Below, piece after piece: positions 1 to 7,451 of a stretch of DNA of 58,271 nt. Numbering within the stretch: position 1 is the stretch's first letter; each line of letters starts with the position of its first letter. The DNA comes from JACIYW01 sp014359745. GTDB lineage: Bacteria > Pseudomonadota > Alphaproteobacteria > Rhodobacterales > Rhodobacteraceae. The position numbers and the translations under genes were made by a program. The stretch is taken from contig JBNPWE010000018.1 in the NCBI GenBank assembly GCA_050433985.1, positions 1 to 58,271 of the forward strand. The letters are read 5' to 3'. Under the pieces are notes generated by a model. The model was not told the DNA's origin. It made no database searches and saw nothing but the letters and a program-made list of their open reading frames with translations.

Positions 1-147
1 CATTCCAGATCGCTCATGTCTGATCGCGCCATTTGACTGCTCCCGCCACTGATGTCGCGAGACATTGAATCACAAACACATGCAATTGATAAGGACTTTA
101 TGGGTGTGCTGCCTAGCTATCGACACGGGCTACGAGGCCGCGGCGGT

Positions 148-630
148 CTATTCCTGGTCGCGGGCGCAAGGGTTCGCGCAGGTATCGCCGGTGAAGAGCA
201 TGATGGTCTCGTGCGTCTTCTCTCCGGCGAGGATTGTGATCCGGTCCCGCTCGAGCTGAACCTGCAACGTACCTTCAGGGATGTCCGGCGATCGGTCCAG
301 TTCGAAGATGCTTTCGATGGGAGCAAGCTTGGCCTGTCCGACCGAGATGATGTGTTCCTCCCCGATCGCGATGATATCCCCGCGGCCGAGATCAACCGGC
401 GGAGAAAACTCCGGGTGAATGGTCCCCGGATCCCAGCCAGCCAGCTTGTCGTTCAACCAGATGATCGGCCGCAAGGTTACCCTGTTCAGCAGAACTCCGG
501 CAGCGAAGTCGGTACGACCGGTGGGCCACGCCAGAGTGCGCAGTTCGGTATGATACGTATCCGCGCAGCGGACGAAGCAGCCTACCGATGCCTTGCCGGT
601 CTCGACGAGTTTCCGGATGGGCGATGCGCT
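148..630 (-). pseudogene. Unrecognised protein fragment, no start codon
   Basis: An open frame runs on the minus strand from about 630 to a stop at 148-150 and gives about 160 residues with natural protein composition. No ATG or GTG lies near its upstream end. The first usable start (TTG at 474) would give only 108 residues and leave out equally protein-like sequence upstream. An in-frame TAA at 631-633 closes the frame. I read this as the C-terminal part of a gene that lost its 5' end in a rearrangement near 605-630. I do not recognise the family. It lies in a stretch of joined fragments, so a working product is unlikely. Confidence 0.35.
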
Positions 631-721
631 TTACTTCGACCGCGCGCTGCACCTTGCGCCAAACGCGGCGGTGTTCGCTGCTGCGCGCGACGCGATGGCG
701 ACCAAGTATGCGATCGTTTGA
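605..721 (+). pseudogene. C-terminal fragment of an unknown plus-strand gene
   Basis: The plus strand reads a short, natural-looking C-terminus (MGDALYFDRALHLAPN at 617, ending ATKYAIV before TGA at 719-721). It abuts the minus-strand fragment at 148-630, and the switch of coding strand near 605-630 suggests a recombination joint. The family is not recognised. The evidence is only composition and the clean stop. Confidence 0.2.
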
Positions 722-778
722 GGCGCGGGGCAGCGCGAGCGTAAACCGCGACATGAACGACCACCCAAGGAGCGCGCA

Positions 779-910
779 TTGAACGAACGCAGCACGATCT
801 TGCATGAAGCTGGACAGGCCTTCCGCGACAATGGCCTCACCGCCGCGATCACCGCCCTGATGCTGACGCGCGGCGAAACCTATCGCGGCCCGGTGCTGAT
901 CGGCGCCTGA
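779..910 (+). CDS. Small chimeric ORF ending in an IS1111 transposase tail
   Basis: A TTG start at 779 follows AAGGAG at suitable spacing. The first 27 codons are unrelated to transposases. From 859 the frame continues into the last 16 residues of the IS1111 transposase found intact at 3216-4244, ending TYRGPVLIGA and stop. So an older gene start was cut by the IS fragment and fused in frame to its tail. The 43-residue product is probably non-functional. It is useful as a marker of the left breakpoint of the truncated IS copy. Confidence 0.3.
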   Translation: MNERSTILHEAGQAFRDNGLTAAITALMLTRGETYRGPVLIGA

Positions 911-1181
911 TCGGGCATCGAACGGGCACTCGGGCCACCGAGTTGTGAGGAAGGCATGATCCGAATGGGTACATGATCGACATGATCCGGGTCGGGCAAA
1001 CCAGAAACCTTCTCCGGGCTCTGAGCTCGCTGTTGGAGATTTGGACCCGCTCCGCGCATCACCATCCCGGCCAGCGGCGCCATGTCAGCCGCATGAACAG
1101 GCCTGACAAAAGACCGCGCTCGATCACATGTCCGAAACGATCAGAAATTCCTTGCAAACCGAGCGGCATCCACAAAAGAAG
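859..1181 (+). mobile_element. Truncated IS1111-group element, 3' end only
   Basis: This segment matches 4193 onward at a fixed offset of 3334. It contains the last codons of the transposase, the whole 3' non-coding region and the 13-nt subterminal inverted repeat GAGCGGCATCCAC (1161-1173). Everything upstream of the last 16 transposase codons is missing. The near-identity over non-coding DNA (few visible differences, e.g. CTCTGAGC against CTCCAAGC) means either a recent duplication or strong constraint on the non-coding end, which in this IS group specifies the guide RNA. Confidence 0.75.
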
Positions 1182-1210
1182 GTTGGATATCAGACCCATC
1201 CCCTCCGCCA
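859..1210 (+). repeat. Direct repeat copy A (partner 4193-4544)
   Basis: A 352-bp direct repeat with 4193-4544. The match goes about 30 nt beyond the expected right end of the IS. In that flank four mismatches are visible in about 38 nt, then similarity stops abruptly at GCCA (1207-1210 and 4541-4544). The extra similarity could be a shared target sequence, since IS110-family elements are target-specific, or part of a larger duplicated unit. Confidence 0.8.
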
Positions 1211-1325
1211 ACCGAACGCCCCCGAAATCCAACTGTCTCTGCCAGACGCGACGACACGTTCGGTGGGTTAATGCACCTTTAACTCCATCCTGATACTGCT
1301 TTCGGGGAACGACCGGGAGGAACCG

Positions 1326-2600
1326 ATGCGGCACGAAAGCAAGTTTGCGGCCTGGATCAGGTCAGGCGGCAGCAGTGTCTTCGTCTTGCCGCTTGGTCCG
1401 GTTCGGGCGCCGGAAGTCAAGTTCTCGGTGGTCCCTGACAGGCTGCTGGACAGCATCATCGACGACGCGCTGGCCGCCGGCGTTGCCCTGCTGAACGGCT
1501 TTCTCCCCGAAGATGTCAGCATTGACATCACGTCGGTCGACCTGACCGCGATCAGGGATCAAATGCGCACCTCTGTTGCCGGTCGCCTGAACGAAGTGGG
1601 CGTGCCGGTCAATCCCAACGACCCTGTCATCAATGCGATCCTCGCGCGATATACTGAGGCGCTGAACGGCCACTTTCAAAGAGATGCGCTGCAGCTCGAA
1701 ACCTATATCTGGCGCAGTCAGGACGATGCCCGTGTCCGCCCGGCACATGCCGAAAACGATGATCGGGTCTTCGCGTGGGCCAATCCTCCGGCCGGCGGAC
1801 ACCCTGGCGAGGCATGGAATTGCCGATGCATGGCCGAACCGGTCATTGACCCCCAGAATATTCCTGAAGGAGCGGTCTGCGACATCCTGACAGGGGATCG
1901 TCTTTCCAATGTATTCCCGGATGCCGACAAAGACCGTCTGACGCAAGTTGCCCGGGAGATCGACCTGCAGATCATGACGGCCCAGTTGAACAGTCCCGAA
2001 CGACTGGCGCATTTCTTCGGTCAGGTGCTTCAAGAAGTCGGGCAACGAATGCGGCTCGTGGAGAGCCTCGATTATCGGGCGGACCGCCTGGGATCGATCT
2101 TCAGCTACTTCAGGCGCAACCCGGACGAAGCCTTGCTGTACGGGAGAACTCCCGACCATCCCGCAGATCAGGAAGCCATTGCAAACCGTGCCTATGCGGA
2201 CCGCAACGGCAATGGGAATGTCGAGAGTGGTGACGGGTGGAGATTCCGCGGACGCGGCCTGAAGCAGGTCACCGGTCGCGCGAACTACCGAGCCTTCACC
2301 GAAGATCACGCTCGAATGTTCGGTGAGCAGATCGACTTCGAGGCTGAGCCGGACTTACTGGAAACTCAACGCTACGCCGTTCGTTCGGCCCTTTGGTTCT
2401 GGCACGCCAACGATCTCTATTTGCTCGCGGACGCAGGTATCAACCGCGCTGCCGCCGACAGCATTACTGCGATCATCAATCGTGGGACGGACTCTTATGG
2501 GCAGCGCTGGGATAACGTTCGTCGGCTGAGCGAGACGGAGGTCTTCGCAAACGTCTGTCGTTTTTCCGTCTCTCGCCCGCGCTTCGAGGATGCGGAATGA
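1326..2600 (+). CDS. MuF-like domain fused to GH19 muramidase/chitinase-like domain
   Basis: 424 residues. The start at 1326 has GGGAGG 6 nt upstream. Residues about 126-172 carry the C-terminal signature of phage Mu gpF-like minor head proteins (YIWRSQDDARVRP, then HPGEAWNCRC). Residues about 219-402 are a GH19 lysozyme-like domain: AHFFGQVLQEVGQ with Glu237 as candidate catalytic acid, FRGRGLKQVTGRANY at 307-321 and IINRGTD near 384. GH19 enzymes cut peptidoglycan or chitin. MuF domains occur in phage heads and as modules of polymorphic toxins. The next gene overlaps by ATGA and encodes a small exported protein, which fits an effector-immunity pair. There are no other head or tail genes beside it. 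Alternative: a remnant of a prophage head-lysis fusion. The domain calls are good; the toxin role is inferred. Confidence 0.75.
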   Translation: MRHESKFAAWIRSGGSSVFVLPLGPVRAPEVKFSVVPDRLLDSIIDDALAAGVALLNGFLPEDVSIDITSVDLTAIRDQMRTSVAGRLNEVGVPVNPNDPVINAILARYTEALNGHFQRDALQLETYIWRSQDDARVRPAHAENDDRVFAWANPPAGGHPGEAWNCRCMAEPVIDPQNIPEGAVCDILTGDRLSNVFPDADKDRLTQVAREIDLQIMTAQLNSPERLAHFFGQVLQEVGQRMRLVESLDYRADRLGSIFSYFRRNPDEALLYGRTPDHPADQEAIANRAYADRNGNGNVESGDGWRFRGRGLKQVTGRANYRAFTEDHARMFGEQIDFEAEPDLLETQRYAVRSALWFWHANDLYLLADAGINRAAADSITAIINRGTDSYGQRWDNVRRLSETEVFANVCRFSVSRPRFEDAE

Positions 2601-3112
2601 GAATCACCCTCCGGCTCCTTGCTGCTCTCTTGCTATTGGGCCTCGCCAGTCCATCCGTAGGCCAAACGATCTTTGATGGCCCTTCGGTCGAGTCGGCTGA
2701 GCTGCGAGTTGAACTACGGCCTCGAGGCGAGGATCGATTTGCCATCTATCTGACCGACAAAACGACCGGCCGACAGGTGGACTACGAGTTTGACGGCGAG
2801 GGCGCGAACGATCCACAGCCGTTTCTGATGGTCGAAGGCCGCTACTGCAATACGTCGGTCATCCTGCTGACGATCGAGTTTCCTTGGCGGCATTCATTGC
2901 AGCAGTACACCCGCGTCCTGGACACCTACGCTTTTCGCACGTCGGACCTGGCGTATATCGACATGACGGCCGGGCCGGTGACCGACATCGCTTTGGTGGA
3001 CAGCTCTGAACCTGAAGCCGAAGACATGTCGATGCAACCACCGATCCTCGTTGAATGCATCTCAGATCACGTCGACGGTCCATTTAGATTTGAAATGAAA
3101 ACAAGGAATTAG
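2597..3112 (+). CDS. Small exported protein, candidate periplasmic immunity protein
   Basis: 171 residues. The start codon overlaps the stop of the GH19 gene (ATGA at 2597-2600), so translation is probably coupled. Residues 1-22 form a clear signal peptide (basic MRITLRLL, leucine-rich core, then SPSVGQ). The mature part is acidic, with two cysteines (in GRYCNTSV and LVECISD) that could form a disulfide in the periplasm. I do not recognise a family. Small size, export and coupling to a peptidoglycan-hydrolase-like gene are what an immunity protein to a cell-wall toxin would look like. This is inference from context. The gene ends about 20 nt before the left end of the IS1111 element, so downstream partners may have been displaced. 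Confidence 0.6.
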   Translation: MRITLRLLAALLLLGLASPSVGQTIFDGPSVESAELRVELRPRGEDRFAIYLTDKTTGRQVDYEFDGEGANDPQPFLMVEGRYCNTSVILLTIEFPWRHSLQQYTRVLDTYAFRTSDLAYIDMTAGPVTDIALVDSSEPEAEDMSMQPPILVECISDHVDGPFRFEMKTRN

Positions 3113-3135
3113 GACTTCCTTCAGGTGGAGATGGG

Positions 3136-3148
3136 GTGGATGCCGCTC
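3136..3148 (+). repeat. IS1111 left subterminal inverted repeat
   Basis: GTGGATGCCGCTC is the exact reverse complement of GAGCGGCATCCAC at 4495-4507 (and 1161-1173 in the truncated copy). Confidence 0.8.
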
Positions 3149-3215
3149 TCCCCAAACGGCATCGCATTGTGCCAAGCTTGCGTTGTCGAAACTCAAGCTG
3201 AAGGAGAGGGCATCC

Positions 3216-4244
3216 ATGGGAGAAGTTACCATCATTGGCGTCGATCTGGCAAAGAACGTGTTCCAGCTGCACGGAGCAGCGTCCGACGGGACGGTCGTGT
3301 ACCGCAAGAAGCTATCGCGGCCGCAGTTCGCCCGGTTCATCGCCGAGCAGTCGCCGTGCCTCGTGGCGATGGAGGCCTGCGCGGGCGCGCATCATTGGGC
3401 GCGGCAGATGGCGCGTCATGGGCATGAGGTCCGGCTGATCGCGGCGCGCTACGTCAAGCCTTTCATCAAGAGGCAGAAGAACGATGCTGCCGATGCCGAG
3501 GCGATCGTCGAGGCGGCGCAGCGGCCCACCATGCGCTTCGTGGAACCGAAATCGGCCGATCAGCAAGCGCGGGCGGTCGCGTTCCGGACGCGCGAGCAGC
3601 TCGTGAAGCAGCGCACCGAAGCCGTTAATGCGCTCCGGTCTTATCTTTATGAGTTTGGCCATGTCGCGCCCGAGGGGATTGGCTACCTGCCGCGCCTGGC
3701 AAAGGTCGTCGATGATCCCGACGCCGACATTCCTGATCTGGCGCGTGAGATTTGTCGCATGCTCCTCGAGCAGATCGCCCAGCTGACCGACCGGATCAAT
3801 GCATTGAAAGCACGGATCGCGGCCATGTCGAACGAAGCGGACATGCCGCGCCAGCTGCAGACGATGCCGGGTGTCGGCCCGATCACCGCGCTCGCGGTCG
3901 AGACCTTCGCGCCGCCGATGGAGCAGTTCCGACGCGGCCGAGACTTCGCCGCTTGGCTGGGCCTGGTGCCGCGGCAGCATTCTACCGGGGGCAAGCAGAA
4001 GCTGGGCAAGACATCGAAGATGGGGCAACGTGATATCCGACGATTGCTGGTGATCGGGGCGACAGCGGTGATCCGCCGGGCCTCGCGCCGCGGGGCGCCG
4101 AAGGGGTCGTGGCTGGCGCGGATGCTGGAGCGCAAGCCGGTCCCGGTCGTGGCCGTCGCGCTGGCGAACAAGATGGCGCGCGGCATCTGGGCGATGCTGA
4201 CGCGCGGCGAAACCTATCGCGGCCCGGTGCTGATCGGCGCCTGA
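3216..4244 (+). CDS. IS110-family (IS1111 group) transposase
   Basis: 342 residues when started at the ATG at 3216, which has AAGGAGAGGG just upstream; an earlier in-frame TTG at 3183 lacks such a site. The N-terminus MGEVTIIGVDLAKNVFQLHG carries the first catalytic Asp of the RuvC-like DEDD domain. VAMEACAGAHHWA gives the Glu, and RQKNDAADAEAI the distal Asp residues. The C-terminal Transposase_20 part has MPGVGPITA and PRQHSTGGKQKLG with the conserved Ser. The order and wording match IS1111 rather than IS110 proper. The frame is intact, so the element may be active. These recombinases use an element-encoded guide RNA to pair donor and target. Confidence 0.9.
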   Translation: MGEVTIIGVDLAKNVFQLHGAASDGTVVYRKKLSRPQFARFIAEQSPCLVAMEACAGAHHWARQMARHGHEVRLIAARYVKPFIKRQKNDAADAEAIVEAAQRPTMRFVEPKSADQQARAVAFRTREQLVKQRTEAVNALRSYLYEFGHVAPEGIGYLPRLAKVVDDPDADIPDLAREICRMLLEQIAQLTDRINALKARIAAMSNEADMPRQLQTMPGVGPITALAVETFAPPMEQFRRGRDFAAWLGLVPRQHSTGGKQKLGKTSKMGQRDIRRLLVIGATAVIRRASRRGAPKGSWLARMLERKPVPVVAVALANKMARGIWAMLTRGETYRGPVLIGA

Positions 4245-4494
4245 TCGGGCATCGAACGGGCACTCGGGCCACCGAGTTGTGAGGAAGGCATGATCCGAAT
4301 GGGTACATGATCGACATGATCCGGGTCGGGCAAACCAGAAACCTTCTCCGGGCTCCAAGCTCGCTGTTGGAGATTTGGACCCGCTCCGCGCATCACCATC
4401 CCGGCCAGCGGCGCCATGTCAGCCGCATGAACAGGCCTGACAAAAGACCGCGCTCGATCACATGTCCGAAACGATCAGAAATTCCTTGCAAACC
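4245..4494 (+). ncRNA. Candidate bridge/seeker RNA of the IS1111 element
   Basis: About 250 nt lie between the transposase stop and the right subterminal repeat. This is where IS1111-group elements encode their guide RNA. The region is kept almost unchanged in the truncated copy (911-1160) although most of the transposase gene is lost there. A short perfect hairpin, CTCGG-gcca-CCGAG, sits at 4263-4276. I could not fold the whole region or name target- and donor-binding loops. No promoter was identified. Confidence 0.45.
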
Positions 4495-4507
4495 GAGCGG
4501 CATCCAC
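4495..4507 (+). repeat. IS1111 right subterminal inverted repeat
   Basis: GAGCGGCATCCAC, the exact complement of the left repeat at 3136-3148; also present at 1161-1173. Confidence 0.8.
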
Positions 4508-4569
4508 AAAAGAAGGTTGGACGTCAGGCCCATCCCTTCCGCCATATTCAAATGCTGAATCCGTCCAGG

Positions 4570-4592
4570 GGCCCCGATTGGGGCCTTTTTTT
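4570..4592 (+). terminator. Rho-independent terminator
   Basis: GGCCCC-gatt-GGGGCC (4570-4585) is followed at once by seven T residues and a further T-rich tract. It is a textbook intrinsic terminator reading rightward, just past the IS. No intact gene ends here, so it is probably the remnant end of an older transcription unit cut by the IS. Confidence 0.7.
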
Positions 4593-4932
4593 CTTTTTGT
4601 TTCAAAGGGCGTTGGCAGGGCTATCCGCCCTTCGGAGACTGGGTGCCTGACGCAGAATGGGTCTCCGAACGGCCTGCGTCTCTCTTCGAGCGCCCCTCGA
4701 CGGCCACGGGACGGCGTAAAACATCCTCGCATTTCCAATGGGTTGCCGCGTTCATGGGTTCGCCCCGTTCGCGAGATAATCCGGTGACGGAGACCGACAC
4801 GAAGGCGCAGGGCGGTCGGGAGGACGGTTCCGTGGCGGCCGATCACGAGTTCAGCGGAAGCGTCCGAAGCGGGCCAGGACACTGCCGGAAGTCTCTGATG
4901 ACAAACACACTTCGCGCCCATAGCCTGGCGCA
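4593..4932. other. Intergenic or decayed sequence
   Basis: About 340 bases with short overlapping frames in several phases but none with a good start, ribosome site and family match. One plus-strand frame (4643-4972) begins protein-like (PDAEWVSERPASLFERP) and may be a decayed gene tail. I see no RNA gene or repeat here. Confidence 0.3.
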
Positions 4933-5225
4933 ATGTCGAACGGGCCTTGGACGGATGAAGAGAACGACCTGATCGTCGCGGATTACTTCGCGATGCTGGC
5001 CGACGACATCTCCGCGCGCCGCTACAGCAAGGCCGAGCATCGCCGCGCGCTCATTCCGCTGCTGAACGACCGGTCCGAGGGGTCCGTCGAGTTCAAGCAC
5101 CAGAACATCAGCGCGGTGCTGAAGGGCCTCGGCGAGGACTGGATCCCCGGCTACAAACCCGCGTTCAATTTTCAGATGACCTTGGTGGATGCCGTGGCGC
5201 GGTGGCTGGCGCTGAACCCGGCCTG
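4933..5225 (+). pseudogene. N-terminal fragment of a DUF3883-type protein
   Basis: The frame starts MSNGPWTDEENDLIVADYF and continues to about VDAVARWLALNPAW. This is the N-terminal module I associate with DUF3883 (NO VEIN C-terminal domain) proteins, which often lie near restriction and DISARM-like defence genes. The module includes KHQNISAVLKGLGEDWI. After about 5225 the frame stays open but reads antisense through a serine-recombinase fragment, so the real gene is cut there and the DUF3883 domain is gone. No good ribosome site precedes 4933. The family naming is from memory of the N-terminal pattern and is moderately sure. Confidence 0.55.
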
Positions 5226-5264
5226 GCTCGGGCGCCGACCTGAGCTGCAACCCGCCGCTGGCCT

Positions 5265-5855
5265 GACCCTCGCGCGCCAAGTGGGCGATGACCTGTGCCG
5301 TGATCGACGGGGCGCGCATCACCCGCCGCAACTCGGTCACCACAGCCGATTCCACGAGGTCTGCGGTCAGGCGTCGCGGGATGCCCTGATCGCTGGGTTC
5401 GCGATTCTTGATGACGTCCATCGAAACGTAGTACCGGTATCGCCGCGCGCCCTTCTTCGTGCTGCTCGGGGTCATGGCGGCGCCCGTGGCCGTGAAGATC
5501 AGCCCCTTGAGCAGCGCTGGCGCCTGCGCGCGGGTGTTGTTGGCGCGCTTTCGCGGGTTCTGCCGCAAGATGGCATGGACCTGATCCCACAGCTGCGCGT
5601 CGATGATGGCCTGATGCTCGCCGGGATAGGCTTTGCCCTTGTGGACCGCGTCGCCGCGATAGACGCGGTTCACCAGCACCCTGTAGAGATATCCCTTGTC
5701 GACCAACGTGCCCTGCTTGTTGCGGAGCCCTTTGCGGCGCAGTTCGCGGGCCAGCACGGTCGCTGAGCCGACCTCGACGAACCTCTCGAAGATGCCCCGC
5801 ACGGTGGCAGCCTCGTCTTCGTTCACCACGAGTTTGCGGTCCTTCACATCGTAAC
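5265..5855 (-). pseudogene. Serine recombinase, C-terminal (Recombinase and zinc-ribbon) fragment
   Basis: Minus strand. From YDVKDRKLVVNEDEAATVR through GYLYRVLVNRVYRG and EHQAIIDAQLWDQVH the sequence follows the Recombinase domain of large serine integrases. GLIFTATGAAMTPSSTKKG continues into the zinc-ribbon region, though the zinc cysteines are not evident. The catalytic N-terminal resolvase domain is missing, so it cannot recombine DNA. Upstream it is fused in frame at about 5856 to a methylase fragment. Downstream it ends against the DUF3883 fragment at 5225-5265. Both ends are therefore recombination joints. Confidence 0.75.
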
Positions 5856-5856
5856 C

Positions 5857-6441
5857 CCAAGGGTCGGTCCGCAGGAGGGGCGCGTAGGGCAGGATGCGAT
5901 CTCGCAAACCGACGTCGCCACGACAGACGGTGAGCAGACGTGCGGCGAGACGATCTTCGGCCGCCCGCTCAAGGGCGTTGCGGATGGCAGACTCCGAGCG
6001 TTCGCTCCGTTCCTTCAGCAGTTCGGCCACTTTTACCGGGCCATCCAGCCGCGCCCACTCCATTTCGCCCAGCGTGACGCGCGGGATCTTCGCCTTCGCG
6101 CCGCTGTCGAGTTCCAGCGTGACGTCGTCGACGCGCTTCACCGTGCGCTCGAGGAGACCCTCATAGACGTGACCGATCTGCTCAACGTCGAGCGCTCGGT
6201 AGGACAGCGTGCGACCCTCGAAGATCTGGATCGCGTCTAGCAGGAGCAGAACGGTGCGGTCGTCGATCGACAGGGGTTCTGCCGGATCATTCCGCCAACT
6301 CGTGCCCTTCTTTCGCCCTTCGAGGAAGGGATATCGATCCGGGTCGAACAGCGTACCACCGAGCGCCGGGAGGCGCAGCGTCGGATGATCGATGCCGCCA
6401 AAGACGCCGCGAAACAGGGCGAGTAGTGCCGGGTGGCGCGC
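5857..6441 (-). pseudogene. Restriction/DISARM-like DNA methylase fragment
   Basis: Minus strand, about 195 residues. LLALFRGVFGGIDHPTLRLP, then FEGRTLSYRALDVEQIGHVY and a later LLRTDPWG, follow the N-terminal helical part of Eco57I-like or DISARM-type adenine methylases (SYRaLdVeqiG.vYEgLLe). The methylase catalytic core is not present. Its 5' end is cut by the IS5 remnant near 6440, and its 3' end joins the serine-recombinase fragment at DPWG|YDVKD. Because both parent families have a Gly-Tyr there, the joint may have formed at a few bases of shared sequence. The exact methylase subfamily is uncertain. Confidence 0.6.
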
Positions 6442-6911
6442 AGTGTTTCGTTTCTGGCGATTGCGGCCGGGCAGTCTTCTTTCCACGACCGTCCGTTCTT
6501 GCGGATCGGGAGTGAGGGCCTGACTGCCACTGGTCCGAAGGAAGGCCCGAACGGAGTGGCCTGCCGGTCGATGATGGCGGTGTGGCAGCGGCGCGTGTCA
6601 TAGGCGCCGTCCATTGTCCGGGAGGCGATTTGCAGGGCAAATCTGCCGGGAGGGGGCGGTCACGGAGCCGATGTCTTCACCCTCTGGAATCTGGGCATCG
6701 CAGGCCGACCGGGCTTGCCATCAGGCGGCGCGAGCCAGGTCATGTCCTTGTCCAACCAGATCAACAGCGACCCGCGCTTGCGAAGCGCCGCGGTGTAGCT
6801 GGACCAGTTCGTGGTGCGGTAGCGGGCGGGTGTCGGCTTGCTCATGCGGCCTGTCTAACCGCATGGATTCGCAATGTGAATCCTCCAAGGGCGGAGTTGT
6901 GCAACAACGCC
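6440..6911 (-). mobile_element. Decayed IS5-family element (transposase remnant)
   Basis: Minus strand. The transposase starts at 6845 (MSKPTPARYRTTNWSSYTAA) and reads to about KPGRPAM. The middle of the protein is deleted. Pieces resume with QIPEGEDIGSVTA, DGAYDTRRCHTAII and PIRKNGRSWKEDCPAAIARN, and end at RATRHY near 6440. The outer end GGCGTTGTTGCACAACTC at about 6911 fits an IS5-type terminal repeat. Two extra stretches not expected in the family interrupt the DGAYDTRRC region: about 43 nt before it and a Pro-rich in-frame stretch after DRQATP. The element is dead. It truncates the methylase on one side and the SIR2-like gene on the other. Confidence 0.7.
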
Positions 6912-7379
6912 GTGGCAATCAACAGTCTAATTCAGGGTGTCAGCCGCAACGGCGAATGGATCGACATCTTCACCCGCGCCTATGACAGCATCGGGCAGGA
7001 AGTGCCCGATGCCGATCCTGCCTGGGGCTCGCTGATCTACAAGCCGCATGGGCTGGCGCGGGCAGGGTCGTCTTATCTCATGTCCGACAGCGATTATGTC
7101 GAGGTCCTTACCGAAATCGATATCCAGCGGCCGATTCCCCAAGAGGTCCAGAACCGCCGGACGGGGCGTCCCTTCCTGTTTCTCGGCTGCCGATTAGATG
7201 ACCAGATGCTGCGCATCTTCGCCCGTCAGATCGCCAAACGCTCGGCCCCAGGCCATATTGCCGTCATGCCCGGCCCGCTCACCCGGATGGAAGGCAAGTT
7301 CCTTGCCGAGTTGGGTATCCGGTGGCTCGATCTGCCGGTTTCCACCGTCAGTGACGCCCTGACCGTGCCGGAGGGGTGA
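6912..7379 (+). pseudogene. SIR2-like domain protein, C-terminal fragment
   Basis: Plus-strand frame entering from the IS5 end, with no start codon of its own, ending at the TGA at 7377-7379. WGSLIYKPHGLARAGSSYLM, then SDSDYVEVLTEIDIQ and RPFLFLGCRLDDQMLRIFA, match the C-terminal half of SIR2-like (SIR2_2) proteins: the substrate/His region, then LGCxxDDxxLR. Known relatives include NAD-consuming defence effectors and proteins linked to nitrogenase clusters; this fragment cannot distinguish them. The NAD-binding N-terminus is lost, so it is not functional. Confidence 0.65.
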
Positions 7380-7451
7380 AACCCGGTAAAGTCCTTCTAC
7401 AGAGACGCCCCCCGCCCACCTTGAGTGCATGCCTGACGGTCGGCGCCCCCG

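Larger units (their letters stand above)
3130..4515 (+). mobile_element. Complete IS1111-group insertion sequence (IS110 family)
   Basis: The element has a DEDD transposase gene, a short 5' non-coding end, a 250-nt 3' non-coding end and 13-nt subterminal inverted repeats (3136-3148 and 4495-4507, exact complements). Subterminal repeats and absence of true terminal repeats or target duplications mark the IS1111 group. Exact ends are uncertain by several bases because these elements end a few nucleotides outside the repeats. It sits directly after the small exported protein gene. A 3'-truncated relative lies at 859-1181 in the same orientation. Confidence 0.85.
4193..4544 (+). repeat. Direct repeat copy B (partner 859-1210)
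   Basis: Matches 859-1210 base for base at offset 3334 with few differences. It covers the transposase 3' end, the 3' non-coding region, the right subterminal repeat and about 30 nt of flank. Recombination between the two copies would delete the MuF-GH19 gene, the small exported protein gene and the transposase gene. Confidence 0.8.

Noticed and set aside
52..744. Long plus-strand open frame of 230 codons at the left end
   Set aside because: It reads antisense to a more protein-like minus-strand frame (148-630), is rich in Arg and Gly typical of shadow frames in GC-rich DNA, and has no ribosome site.
4545..4575. Possible tRNA end or attachment site near the terminator
   Set aside because: TTCAAATGC looks vaguely like a T-loop, but no acceptor or anticodon arms could be matched.
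4843..5264. C-terminal part of the long minus-strand frame that continues from the recombinase fragment
   Set aside because: It is antisense to the DUF3883-type N-terminus and has no family features; the real recombinase similarity stops near 5265.
5226..5766. Plus-strand continuation of the DUF3883-type frame
   Set aside because: It reads antisense through the recombinase fragment; the natural protein signal ends at about LNPAW.
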